Below, piece by piece: positions 1 through 7,468 of a stretch of 64,000 nt of DNA. The stretch is from positions 1 through 64,000 of the IMG/VR virus record IMGVR_UViG_3300044675_005482, one strand, 5' to 3'. The translations under genes were made by a program, and so were the position numbers. Every line of letters starts with the position of its first letter. Position 1 is the first letter of the stretch. Source of the stretch: a virus. The notes below the pieces were generated by a model. It made no database searches. It saw only the letters and a program-made list of their open reading frames with translations, and was not told the DNA's origin.

Positions 1-33
1 TGCATGTTTACATTATACACCCATACAAACACA

Positions 34-65
34 AAACCCAATCAGAGGCGGATCCGATTGGGTTT
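34..65 (-). terminator. Terminator of the leftward operon
   Basis: A perfect 10-bp inverted repeat (aaacccaatc at 34-43, gattgggttt at 56-65) encloses a 12-base loop. Read leftward, the second arm is followed by a T-rich run (ttttgtgttt), as expected of a rho-independent terminator. It lies downstream of the last leftward gene and would end the transcript begun at the promoter near 3697-3726. Confidence 0.75.
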
Positions 66-124
66 ATGTAGTATATTACTATACGTTATACTGGGAACAT
101 CTCTGCTCTACCAGCACTGCTTAA

Positions 125-146
125 TTGTAAAATAGTTATTTTACAA
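125..146. repeat. 22-bp near-continuous palindrome
   Basis: Two perfect 10-bp arms, ttgtaaaata (125-134) and tattttacaa (137-146), are separated by only two bases. It sits just past the stop of the last leftward gene and before the terminator hairpin. It could be an AT-rich hairpin that helps termination or 3' stability, or a dimeric repressor operator. No gene here tells which. Confidence 0.55.
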
Positions 147-154
147 AGTCAATA

Positions 155-352
155 CTATGCGTCGAAATTAATTACGCCTTTTGAAGCTAATGTATCATAG
201 AGACCACCACACATTTGGATTAACTGTGGTTCCATTTCTAGGATATACTTCTCAAGATCCGCAAGCTTTACGCCTTCTTGATTTACTGCTGCAAGACGAT
301 TGTCGTTATTGATCTTTTCGACCATCATCAAGACTACTTGTTCCTTTGTCAT
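155..352 (-). CDS. Small hypothetical protein (65 aa)
   Basis: The product is not recognised. It is a 65-residue, mostly helical-looking, mildly acidic protein with no membrane segment or signal peptide. A good Shine-Dalgarno sequence (agagga) lies six bases before the ATG. The start codon overlaps the stop of the preceding gene by one base (TAATG), so translation is probably coupled. It is the last gene of the leftward lysozyme/glycosyltransferase operon. Gene status is likely from position and start signal; function is unknown. Confidence 0.6.
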   Translation of the reverse strand: MTKEQVVLMMVEKINNDNRLAAVNQEGVKLADLEKYILEMEPQLIQMCGGLYDTLASKGVINFDA

Positions 353-567
353 TATATTTCCTCTTCATTGTTAGGGACGAACGAAGGGACTGGTCCCAAT
401 AAGTAACCCTTCTCATGATATTCTACCATTTTTGATGTATCTTCGCTACCCACCAATTTGTTAGATATTAAAGTTAATAAGTCATATATTCTATGAAGCA
501 TTATATATGTAACTAGGGGAAGGTTGTCTTCTAGATTGCTGCTTTCTTTATTCTGGTCTTCCTGCAT
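352..567 (-). CDS. Small hypothetical protein (71 aa)
   Basis: The product is not recognised. It is an acidic 71-residue protein with a hydrophobic amphipathic middle (about residues 18-40) between hydrophilic ends, and a C-terminal tail of Asn/Glu. Its start lies inside the end of the upstream 39-aa gene in another frame, and its stop overlaps the next start by one base, the usual compact arrangement of a phage operon. The ribosome site is weak (agagagg about 12 bases upstream), which suggests coupled translation. Confidence 0.5.
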   Translation of the reverse strand: MQEDQNKESSNLEDNLPLVTYIMLHRIYDLLTLISNKLVGSEDTSKMVEYHEKGYLLGPVPSFVPNNEEEI

Positions 568-667
568 CGAGCCAAAATACCTCTCTACCCATAGAGTCGG
601 TTATAGGAATTTCCTTAGACTCTCTTGAACACATACAAGATTCTGATGTGCACTGTTCTTCACTCAT
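548..667 (-). CDS. Small cysteine-containing protein (39 aa)
   Basis: A 39-codon frame starts at the ATG whose complement is at 665-667. It overlaps the stop of the upstream glycosyltransferase gene as ATGA and is preceded by agagagg about 10 bases upstream. The first 13 residues contain three cysteines (C6, C11, C13), a spacing that could bind a metal but fits no family I know. It ends at 548-550, overlapping the next gene by 20 bases. The stop-start overlap is the main reason to call it real. Confidence 0.45.
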   Translation of the reverse strand: MSEEQCTSESCMCSRESKEIPITDSMGREVFWLDAGRPE

Positions 668-1755
668 AAATCAATTGCCTCTCTAATTAGATGATTGCTA
701 GATGTTTCTAAGTAATTAATTATATCATTTGAGTCTTCATCTAGATAGATGCTTTTTATAATGCCGTCATTTCTTCCAGACTGCCAGTGATATACCCCGT
801 ACTCCTCCATTGTAGAGGTGTGTATTGATATTATCTTAGTATTATTTGTTGCAAGCATTGGTACTACCAGACTGCTGCCAACCATAGATATTATATATTC
901 AGCAGAGGAACATATTTTTATTTGATTATTAAAGCTATGATTTTCTAGGTAAAATATTTCAAACCCTTTAGAATGCAGGTAGTCATACAGTAATTCATAA
1001 TTATTCCACCCTCTTCCGTATACATGGTAGTTTCTAGCTAAAAAAATTTTTTTACCAGGTATAGGATCTTTAACTATTTCTTTAAAATATTCTCTTAAAG
1101 AGTCAAACCTAAACGCACTTCCGAGTTTATGATTGTATACCCATGGTATATCGTATATACAGCTTTCAAAAGATAAATATGATTTATAAAGTTTAGCTGG
1201 ACACGCAATGCTTTTCCCCCAAGGATCATTTATACCGTATTCGCAAATATAAAATAGGTACACACTTTTTGCCGATATCGTTTTATGCATGTTTTCTGGA
1301 TCATTATGTAAAATAATATAATCAATGCCATTATCTTTAAAAAAAGAACTTACGTGATGATCTACCTTTGTTGAAATTTTTTCTTGCATTGATCTTCTAG
1401 ACTGTATAAGTAAAACTTTAAAATTTTCATTATTTTTTTTAAGTTCTAATATTTTAGGAAATTGCTCTACTACAGTATGGAAAAAAGCACTGGGCTCTTG
1501 AAATAAAACAATATTTTCATCGTAATGAATATCTCCAACAACATTGTTGTTTAAAACTACTGGAACTGGAACTGGAGATTTCACATTGCTTCTGTCTGGC
1601 ACAAGGCTTATAAGCGGGTTAGAAACTTTTAAATAAAAGCCACGGTTATTTTCGACCAACTTTTCAACATTAGGAGTTTTTTCTATTTCTTTTAAAAAAT
1701 TTATTCTGGACTCTTTGTTGGCAACAGATATTCCCTTAATATTTCCCAGAGCCAT
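664..1755 (-). CDS. GT61-like glycosyltransferase (copy 1)
   Basis: A 363-residue protein resembling the GT61/DUF563 glycosyltransferases, which transfer sugars onto glycans or glycoproteins. The C-terminal half has the family layout: a strand with GKKIFLARN (234-242), ENHSFNNQIKICSSAEYI (271-288), and MVGSSLVVPM (291-300), corresponding to the usual GAGL-type nucleotide-sugar loop. The N-terminal third is divergent. Its start has a good ribosome site (gaggtgg). The gene overlaps its upstream paralog by 20 bases and shares the N-terminal MALG..KG motif, showing tandem duplication. Donor and acceptor are unknown. It could decorate virion proteins, since many proline- and Ser/Thr-rich fibres are encoded nearby, or modify host surface glycans. 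Confidence 0.7.
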   Translation of the reverse strand: MALGNIKGISVANKESRINFLKEIEKTPNVEKLVENNRGFYLKVSNPLISLVPDRSNVKSPVPVPVVLNNNVVGDIHYDENIVLFQEPSAFFHTVVEQFPKILELKKNNENFKVLLIQSRRSMQEKISTKVDHHVSSFFKDNGIDYIILHNDPENMHKTISAKSVYLFYICEYGINDPWGKSIACPAKLYKSYLSFESCIYDIPWVYNHKLGSAFRFDSLREYFKEIVKDPIPGKKIFLARNYHVYGRGWNNYELLYDYLHSKGFEIFYLENHSFNNQIKICSSAEYIISMVGSSLVVPMLATNNTKIISIHTSTMEEYGVYHWQSGRNDGIIKSIYLDEDSNDIINYLETSSNHLIREAIDL

Positions 1756-2899
1756 GAATCCACCTCAAAGTTGTTTTGTTATCAGATGTTTCAAAGTAAT
1801 CTATAATAGAATTTCCATCAGGATCGCAGTACACCGTCTTTGCGTCAATATCATATCTAGCCGATTGATTAAAGTATATTCCAAAGTCTTGGCTTTTATC
1901 TGTATGTATAATAAATAGCTGGGTGTTAGGATTACAAAACATTACATTAATAAAAGAACTGCCTACCAAAGCAACTACACACTCTGCCTGAGTCACATAT
2001 GATATTTGTTCCATCATAGAAAGGTTTTCTTGATACAAAATTTCAAAGTTTTTATTTCTCATATAATTAGTTATTAAATCTGAGTTCTCAATGCTTCTAT
2101 CCATGAACTTTTTAGTATCACGAGTAATAAATATTTTTTTGCCAGGTACCGTATCTTTTATAGCGGGTTTAAAATTTCTTTTTAAAATCTCATAAGAGTC
2201 GGCAGCAAGCAAATTGGTATAATAGAATAAAGGCAATATTTGATAGCAGTTCTTTATATGCAAATCTTTATGTCGTTGCCCATAGTTCTTGTCATTCCCT
2301 CTTAATCCAGTTGTGTTGTGATATAGGTGGCTCATTTCAATACCAAGACCTAGATCGGAGTAATAAAATACATAGCCTGAGTTAGATGAAAAATTATGAT
2401 ATGCCGCATTAGTGTTAATTGTTTTACATTCATACTTTATCTCAAAATGATCTAAAAAGTCTTTCCAGTATTTTAAACTAACTCCTGTATCTTCAGAGCT
2501 TTCTGCTGGGTCGAGTAGGAAACTTGGGAAGACACCGTCTTTTGTATTTTCATGAGATGTGAGTACAACTTTAAAATCTTCATTTTGTTCTCTAAGGGTT
2601 AAAATTAATGGCATGTTTTCTAAAACATCGTGGAAGTATTTTCTTGTTAATGGAAGAACTAAAATGTTGTCGTCTATATGGTTTTCTAATTTTTTAAAAT
2701 CGTAAATAACTCCAGGACTAGTTCCATTGTGCTTTAAGGCAAAAGAATATGCTGGATTTTTTATTTTTAGCCAAAAACCTAGATTTCCGTAGTTTCCAAA
2801 TTTTTCTACAAACGGATTCTCTTCCATAAAAGACTTTAAAAATAATTCTTTTTCTTCAGGGTCTATTATAGACATACCTTTTAATTCGCCAAGTGCCAC
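1736..2899 (-). CDS. GT61-like glycosyltransferase (copy 2)
   Basis: This 387-residue paralog of the next gene shares the GT61/DUF563 landmarks: GKKIFITRDTKKF (253-265), QENLSMMEQISYVTQAE (290-306) and LVGSSFINVMF (311-321). It has about 20 extra residues in the middle and is otherwise co-linear. It begins with GTG directly after the TAA of the upstream 68-aa gene, with aaagga as ribosome site. Two diverged copies in one operon suggest two sugar additions in sequence or two acceptors. The family call rests on motif pattern only and specificity cannot be read from the sequence. Confidence 0.7.
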   Translation of the reverse strand: MALGELKGMSIIDPEEKELFLKSFMEENPFVEKFGNYGNLGFWLKIKNPAYSFALKHNGTSPGVIYDFKKLENHIDDNILVLPLTRKYFHDVLENMPLILTLREQNEDFKVVLTSHENTKDGVFPSFLLDPAESSEDTGVSLKYWKDFLDHFEIKYECKTINTNAAYHNFSSNSGYVFYYSDLGLGIEMSHLYHNTTGLRGNDKNYGQRHKDLHIKNCYQILPLFYYTNLLAADSYEILKRNFKPAIKDTVPGKKIFITRDTKKFMDRSIENSDLITNYMRNKNFEILYQENLSMMEQISYVTQAECVVALVGSSFINVMFCNPNTQLFIIHTDKSQDFGIYFNQSARYDIDAKTVYCDPDGNSIIDYFETSDNKTTLRWIHGSGKY

Positions 2900-3106
2900 T
2901 TACATATCCTTTATTTTTTTTACCAAATTACTATAAACTTCAATTCCAATATTATTTTTATAATTGCACGATAGGCAGTAGAGATATATTTTATCTTCGT
3001 TATCCTGATTACATAGGAGAAGACCTTGATCCATTGGGCATTCAAGCAACGGAACAAGGCCTTCCCTTGATAAGGCTATGTACTTAGATACATACTGTAT
3101 CTGCAT
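2900..3106 (-). CDS. Small cysteine-rich protein (68 aa)
   Basis: A 68-residue protein of unknown function. Cysteines at about positions 23, 32, 44 and 47 (CP, C, then CLSC) look like an irregular zinc-ribbon. It lies between the lysozyme-like gene and the two GT61 genes, and its stop codon abuts the GTG start of the next gene. A small metal-binding accessory of the glycosyltransferases is possible, but that is inference from position only. Confidence 0.5.
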   Translation of the reverse strand: MQIQYVSKYIALSREGLVPLLECPMDQGLLLCNQDNEDKIYLYCLSCNYKNNIGIEVYSNLVKKIKDM

Positions 3107-3111
3107 TTATC

Positions 3112-3663
3112 CTACTTCTTTACATCAGTTGGGAATTGCAAAAGCCATTCCTTAGCCTTCGGGGTCAGACCCTTCCAGCTGGACCAATCTTCACCGCCAT
3201 TGGTCATATAGTACGTTATCTCTGCGTTTGTTACTGGGTCGAATAACTCTCTGTTACTCTTTAGGTCGAATTTCTCAAGTCTTTCAGGACCGAGATCTCC
3301 TAACATGTTAATCTGGAAAATTCCGTAGGAACTATCTCCAGTTTTCCTATTCCCGTTATATGCAAGCGGTCTTCCATTAGATTCACGCTTTGCTATTGAC
3401 CAAGCTTTCTTAAGGCCTAGTCCTTCGAATCCTACAGTCTCAAGCAATAGTTTTAGCTCTTCGTCTGTAAGCATCTCAGATGGCTTGTAAATCTCTTTAC
3501 TAAAACTATCTAAGACTTCTTGCTTTAATTGGGCTTCAGTTTTCACTAAAGGTTTTACTTCTAAGGCTTGGACTGGCTGTACAGGAAACATAAATAATGT
3601 TATCATTACTATTGTAACCACGTTATGAGCCAAGTCGCTAACCTGTTGTTTTATTTTCTCCAT
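3112..3663 (-). CDS. Exported lysozyme-like muralytic enzyme
   Basis: A 183-residue lysozyme/lytic-transglycosylase-fold protein that should cleave the glycan strand of peptidoglycan. The fold signature is AKRESNGRP (91-99, catalytic Glu94) followed by GDSSYGIFQINM (109-120), with the DWSSW motif (159-163) near the end. Residues 12-33 form a hydrophobic segment ending PVQPVQA, a Sec signal peptide or signal-anchor, so the enzyme is probably exported and could lyse cells without depending entirely on a holin. I chose the ATG at 3663 because taGAGGAGGa lies about eight bases upstream; ATGs further out sit in the promoter. It is the first gene of the leftward operon. A virion-associated role remains possible. 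Confidence 0.75.
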   Translation of the reverse strand: MEKIKQQVSDLAHNVVTIVMITLFMFPVQPVQALEVKPLVKTEAQLKQEVLDSFSKEIYKPSEMLTDEELKLLLETVGFEGLGLKKAWSIAKRESNGRPLAYNGNRKTGDSSYGIFQINMLGDLGPERLEKFDLKSNRELFDPVTNAEITYYMTNGGEDWSSWKGLTPKAKEWLLQFPTDVKK

Positions 3664-3696
3664 TGGCATTTCCTCCTCTAGAGATAACGAACTACA

Positions 3697-3726
3697 ATCA
3701 TAACATTGATTGGATAAGCCTGTCAA
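3697..3726 (-). promoter_or_regulatory. Strong leftward promoter
   Basis: Read leftward there is a perfect -35 TTGACA (complement of 3721-3726), an 18-bp spacer and -10 TATGAT (complement of 3697-3702), about 30 bases before the ribosome site of the lysozyme-like gene. It is the only good promoter seen for the operon running to the terminator at 34-65. Confidence 0.8.
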
Positions 3727-3748
3727 CCTGGTCAACTAAAAGGAAAAT

Positions 3749-4741
3749 ATGGATATTTCGTTCTCAACGCCTAAAGTAAACCTAACTAATAGCACGGGAT
3801 ACGGCTATGCAACGTGGCACATTATAGAATCTTTAAAAAAATTAGGACATAATGTTCCATTTCAAGATTATCGGGCACCAATCCAATTAAATTTTGCACA
3901 ACCATTTCAATATAAGCTACATAGAGATCAATATCAAATTAGTTATACTCCGTGGGAGTCAACAGTTGTTCCACAAAATTGGTTTCCAATGCTTGAATAC
4001 TGTGATGAAATATGGACAACATCGGACTGGTGTGCCAACGTATTTGAAGACAACGGAATGAAAAACGTAAAGGTTTATGCACACGGGATAGACTCTGTTT
4101 GGACTCCATTAAGAAGACAAGATGATGGAGTTATTAAATTCCTTCATGTTGGAGAACCAGCACCAAGAAAAGCTGGACAAATGGCTGTCAATGCCTTCAT
4201 AGAACTGTTTGGAAATAATCCAAATTATCATTTAACAATTAAGGCATATAACAATAACACAACAAGAATATTTAATAACTTTTCGGATAAAGAAATTATT
4301 GGTTTGCCAGATGCAATGTATAATAATATAACCGTTCTTCCAGATGAAATAGAAGAAGAAGATTTAATAAAACTTTATCATGACCACGACGTTTTACTGT
4401 ATCCAAGCTACGGAGAAGGTTTTGGATTTATCCCGCTTCAAGCTTTAGCAACTGGCATGCCAACAATTTGCACAGAAGCATGGGCACATTACGATAAATT
4501 TTTAGGACCACTGGCATTACGATCTACAATAGTAGATTCACCATTTTCAAATCTTCCTGGAAAAGTTTATGAGCCAAACTATAAACACCTACTTGAGCTT
4601 ATGAAAGATGTCGCTTTAAATTTTAATGCATACTCAGGTTTTTATTTTGCACAAGCCCCTAAAATACATAAAGAATACAACTGGGTCCAGTTGACTAAGA
4701 ATGCATTTGATCCAGTAATAAAAAAAATTAATAACCCCTAG
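3749..4741 (+). CDS. GT4-type glycosyltransferase
   Basis: A 330-residue GT-B fold glycosyltransferase of the GT4 (group 1) type. The N-terminal domain carries a glycine-rich TGYGYAT segment near residue 17. The C-terminal domain has HVGEPAPRKAGQMAVNAF (about 133-150) and the donor-binding YPSYGEGFGFIPLQALATGMP (about 217-237), where the Glu residues contact the nucleotide-sugar. It is transcribed divergently from the leftward operon, with an aaagga ribosome site. Phage GT4 enzymes modify phage DNA, virion proteins or host glycans; this sequence does not say which. Together with the two GT61-like genes it gives the phage at least three glycosyltransferases. Confidence 0.85.
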   Translation: MDISFSTPKVNLTNSTGYGYATWHIIESLKKLGHNVPFQDYRAPIQLNFAQPFQYKLHRDQYQISYTPWESTVVPQNWFPMLEYCDEIWTTSDWCANVFEDNGMKNVKVYAHGIDSVWTPLRRQDDGVIKFLHVGEPAPRKAGQMAVNAFIELFGNNPNYHLTIKAYNNNTTRIFNNFSDKEIIGLPDAMYNNITVLPDEIEEEDLIKLYHDHDVLLYPSYGEGFGFIPLQALATGMPTICTEAWAHYDKFLGPLALRSTIVDSPFSNLPGKVYEPNYKHLLELMKDVALNFNAYSGFYFAQAPKIHKEYNWVQLTKNAFDPVIKKINNP

Positions 4742-4767
4742 ACCGCTAACAAAAAGTTTGATACACT
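4739..4767 (+). promoter_or_regulatory. Possible promoter for the ribonucleotide reductase gene
   Basis: TAGACC (4739-4744), 17-bp spacer and TACACT (4762-4767) with an extended TGa just upstream. It matches the extended -10 style found elsewhere in the window but is weaker. About 50 bases of leader precede the start. I see no cobalamin riboswitch in it. Confidence 0.4.
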
Positions 4768-4818
4768 AGAGCTTCATTCAAAAAATTATAACCGCAAGGC
4801 GGAGAAAAGGTATTATAT

Positions 4819-6753
4819 ATGTCAAAGACTATTGCTAACCCATATGAAAATTTTATTGCGCTATCTCGATATGCGAGATGGATTCCAGAAGAGAATCGTC
4901 GTGAGACATGGGGAGAAACAGTAGACAGATACTTTTCTTTTATGTTGGATCATTTAAAAGAAAATCACAATTACATTCCAGATGAGAAGCTTGTAGCGGA
5001 ATTAAAAGACGGTGTATTCCAAAGAAACGTCATGCCATCCATGCGCTCTGTAATGACTGCAGGAGCTGCATTAGAAAGAGACAACGTGGCTGGATACAAC
5101 TGCTCATTTGTCCCTGTAGATTCACCACGCTCATTTGATGAAACAATGTATATCTTGATGTGCGGCACTGGAGTTGGATTCTCTGTTGAATACAAGTATG
5201 TTAATAAGCTTCCTTCCGTCCCAGACTCATTTGATAAGACAGATACAGTTATTGTTGTTGAAGATTCAAAGCAAGGTTGGGCTAAGGCATACCGTGAACT
5301 ACTTGCATTGCTTTGGACAGGTCACATTCCAGCAATTGATGTTTCTAAGGTTAGACCTGCTGGTGCACGTCTTAAGACAATGGGCGGACGCTCATCTGGC
5401 CCACAGCCACTTGTAAATCTTTTCGATTTTACTATCGCAAAGTTTAAAAATGCAGCTGGTCGTCAACTTAAGCCTATTGAAGCACATGACATTATGTGTA
5501 AGATTGGTGAAGTTGTTGTTGTAGGTGGAGTACGTCGCTCAGCAATGATTTCTCTGTCTAACATTAATGATATTGAAATGGCAGCAGCAAAGTCTGGTAA
5601 CTGGTGGGAGAATAATACTCAACGTGCACTTTCAAATAACTCTGTTGCTTATTCACGCAAGCCAGAGATGGAACAATTTATAGCAGAATGGAAAAACCTT
5701 TATGATTCAAAGTCAGGAGAACGAGGTATATACAATGTGGCCGCAGCTCAAGCCCAAGCAGCCAAGTATGGAAGAAGAGATCCAGATATTCACTATGGAA
5801 CTAACCCGTGCTCAGAGATTATCCTACGTCCTTACCAGTTTTGTAATCTTTCAGAAGTCGTATTACGTGAAAAAGATACAAACGAAGATGTCGCAAATAA
5901 AGTACGCCTTGCAACAATCCTTGGGACTTGGCAATCAACCCTAACAGACTTTAAGTATCTACGTAAAATTTGGAAAGACAACACAGAAGAAGAAAGACTA
6001 CTTGGAGTTTCATTAACAGGACAATTTGGACACAAGTTTTTTTCTGGAAAGCAAGGTCTGGATAAGCTAGAGGACACTCTATCTAGACTTCGTGAATATG
6101 CTCGTGAAATAAATACAGAAGAGGCTGGGAAAATTGGGATTCCTGAGTCTGCAGCTATTACATGTGTAAAGCCTTCTGGAACAGTATCTCAATTGGTCGG
6201 GGTATCTTCAGGAATGCATCCATGGCATTCACCATATTACATTAGAACAGTTCGTGGCTCAAAGGGTGATCCAATTTCTACTTTCTTAAAGGAAGTTGGA
6301 ATTCCAGTTGAAGATGACGTAATGAAGCCAAATGACACTTACGTATTTTCATTTCCAGTAAAAGCTCCAGAAGGTGCAATTGTTAGAAATGACTTAACGG
6401 CACTTGATCACCTAAACACTTGGCTTGTTTATCAACGTGCATGGTGTGAGCACAAGCCTTCAATTACAGTATCTGTAAAGGAAGAAGAATGGATGGAAGT
6501 TGGAGCTTGGGTATATAAGCATTTTGACGAAGTGTCTGGAATTTCATTCCTGCCTCATTCAGATCACACATACAAGCAAGCGCCATACCAAGAAGTTGAT
6601 AAGGCAGAGTACGATGCACTTGTTGCAAAGATGCCAAAAGATATTAGATGGGAAGATTTATCTTTCTATGAGACAGAAGATGGCACTTCTACCAACGCCA
6701 CCCTCGCTTGTACTTCAGACGGAAATTGCGAGATTGTAGATATATCAGCTTAA
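4819..6753 (+). CDS. nrdJ: Adenosylcobalamin-dependent (class II) ribonucleotide reductase
   Basis: Reduces ribonucleotides to deoxyribonucleotides for phage DNA synthesis with a thiyl radical generated from adenosylcobalamin. At 644 residues it resembles the monomeric triphosphate reductase type (Lactobacillus leichmannii enzyme, about 740). Visible residues: Cys95 (YNCSF) and Cys342 (FCNLSE) as the redox pair; NPCSEI with Asn329, thiyl Cys331 and Glu333; and a C-terminal CysX5Cys pair (631, 637) that would re-reduce the active site. Cys331 and Cys342 are 11 apart, as in the Lactobacillus enzyme. No partner subunit is needed or seen. The host must supply or import B12. Codons lean to CGT and AAG, unlike the neighbouring glycosyltransferase gene, which suggests strong expression. 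Confidence 0.93.
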   Translation: MSKTIANPYENFIALSRYARWIPEENRRETWGETVDRYFSFMLDHLKENHNYIPDEKLVAELKDGVFQRNVMPSMRSVMTAGAALERDNVAGYNCSFVPVDSPRSFDETMYILMCGTGVGFSVEYKYVNKLPSVPDSFDKTDTVIVVEDSKQGWAKAYRELLALLWTGHIPAIDVSKVRPAGARLKTMGGRSSGPQPLVNLFDFTIAKFKNAAGRQLKPIEAHDIMCKIGEVVVVGGVRRSAMISLSNINDIEMAAAKSGNWWENNTQRALSNNSVAYSRKPEMEQFIAEWKNLYDSKSGERGIYNVAAAQAQAAKYGRRDPDIHYGTNPCSEIILRPYQFCNLSEVVLREKDTNEDVANKVRLATILGTWQSTLTDFKYLRKIWKDNTEEERLLGVSLTGQFGHKFFSGKQGLDKLEDTLSRLREYAREINTEEAGKIGIPESAAITCVKPSGTVSQLVGVSSGMHPWHSPYYIRTVRGSKGDPISTFLKEVGIPVEDDVMKPNDTYVFSFPVKAPEGAIVRNDLTALDHLNTWLVYQRAWCEHKPSITVSVKEEEWMEVGAWVYKHFDEVSGISFLPHSDHTYKQAPYQEVDKAEYDALVAKMPKDIRWEDLSFYETEDGTSTNATLACTSDGNCEIVDISA

Positions 6754-6762
6754 TGGTAGAAT
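6734..6762 (+). promoter_or_regulatory. Promoter for the holin-like gene
   Basis: TTGTAG (6734-6739), 17-bp spacer, extended TGg and TAGAAT (6757-6762), overlapping the end of the reductase gene. A short hairpin (ttgggat/atcccaa, about 6771-6787) lies in the leader before the holin-like start. Confidence 0.6.
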
Positions 6763-6822
6763 ATATAGTATTGGGATAAGATCCCAAAATTCTAGGGCAC
6801 AATGTCCAAGAAGGAGAATAAG

Positions 6823-7050
6823 ATGAAAAAAGATCTTAACAAGGATGGAAAGGTTACAATGACAGAGGAAATTTTAGCAGCGCTTGGAACATATGCGAGA
6901 GCATTTCTTTCAGCAGCTATTGCTCTTTACATGACTGGCAATACAAATCCAAGAGATTTGCTGATGGGCGGAATCGCAGCCGTAGCTCCAGTAATTCTTA
7001 AGGCTCTTAGCCCAAGTAACAAAGAATTTGGCTTTAAGTCAGACAAGTAA
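6823..7050 (+). CDS. Holin-like membrane protein with an EF-hand loop
   Basis: A 75-residue protein with a hydrophilic N-terminus and two hydrophobic stretches (about residues 22-37 and 44-60) joined by a short GNTNPRD turn, then a charged C-terminus: the layout of small phage holins. I start it at the ATG at 6823 because aaggag lies seven bases before it; an ATG at 6802 would cover that site. Residues 4-15 (DLNKDGKVTMTE) fit the canonical 12-residue EF-hand calcium loop, with Asp1, Asn3, Asp5, Gly6 and Glu12. It has its own promoter and terminator and faces the lysozyme-like gene across two genes. Holin function is inferred from size and topology only. Confidence 0.55.
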   Translation: MKKDLNKDGKVTMTEEILAALGTYARAFLSAAIALYMTGNTNPRDLLMGGIAAVAPVILKALSPSNKEFGFKSDK

Positions 7051-7069
7051 TTAATCTAGATTAGGAACG

Positions 7070-7099
7070 CTCCTGTGCTAAAATTAGTACAGGAGTTTT
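7070..7099 (+). terminator. Terminator after the holin-like gene
   Basis: ctcctgt (7070-7076) pairs with acaggag (7089-7095), and the inner bases extend the stem (ctaa/ttag with one G-T pair), leaving a very small loop. Four Ts and a T-rich stretch follow. Confidence 0.75.
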
Positions 7100-7120
7100 C
7101 CTATTTAGGAGTACTAGTAA

Positions 7121-7468
7121 ATGGCAGGACAAAAGAATTTTGAAGTAGATCAAAATGCTACTTTTACATTTATTGTTGAATACAAAGACAATAATGATAC
7201 ACCCATAGACTTGACAGGTGCAAGCGCTAAAATGCAGGTTCGTGATAGTAAAGGCGGACAGAAGTTGGCATTTTCACTAACATCTCCAGGTGGTGGTATC
7301 ACTATAGATCCACTCTTAGGCAAATTAACTATTAAAATAACTCCTACTCAAACAAACAAGTTGTTTTATCCAAAGTCAGAATATGATATTATGTTAACTG
7401 ATTCAAATGCTAATAAGATAAAATTATTAGAAGGATATATGACGCTGAGTAGGAGTGTAACCATTTAA
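7121..7468 (+). CDS. Small virion protein, BppU-N-like beta domain
   Basis: A 115-residue all-beta protein. The pattern FEVDQNATFTFIVEYKD (6-22), IDLTGASAKMQVRD (28-41), then GGGITID and an MLTDS..K..LLEGYMTL ending resembles the N-terminal domain of baseplate upper proteins (BppU-like) found at the start of many fibre cassettes. It probably helps attach the fibre block to the tail. It follows a terminator directly and has an AGGAG site. Its stop overlaps the next ATG by one base. Family assignment is by pattern only. Confidence 0.55.
   Translation: MAGQKNFEVDQNATFTFIVEYKDNNDTPIDLTGASAKMQVRDSKGGQKLAFSLTSPGGGITIDPLLGKLTIKITPTQTNKLFYPKSEYDIMLTDSNANKIKLLEGYMTLSRSVTI

Noticed and set aside
4742-4818. 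Cobalamin riboswitch before the B12-dependent reductase
   Set aside because: The leader is only about 77 bases, and no B12-box or multi-stem aptamer is visible; only a tiny ccgc/gcgg hairpin is present.
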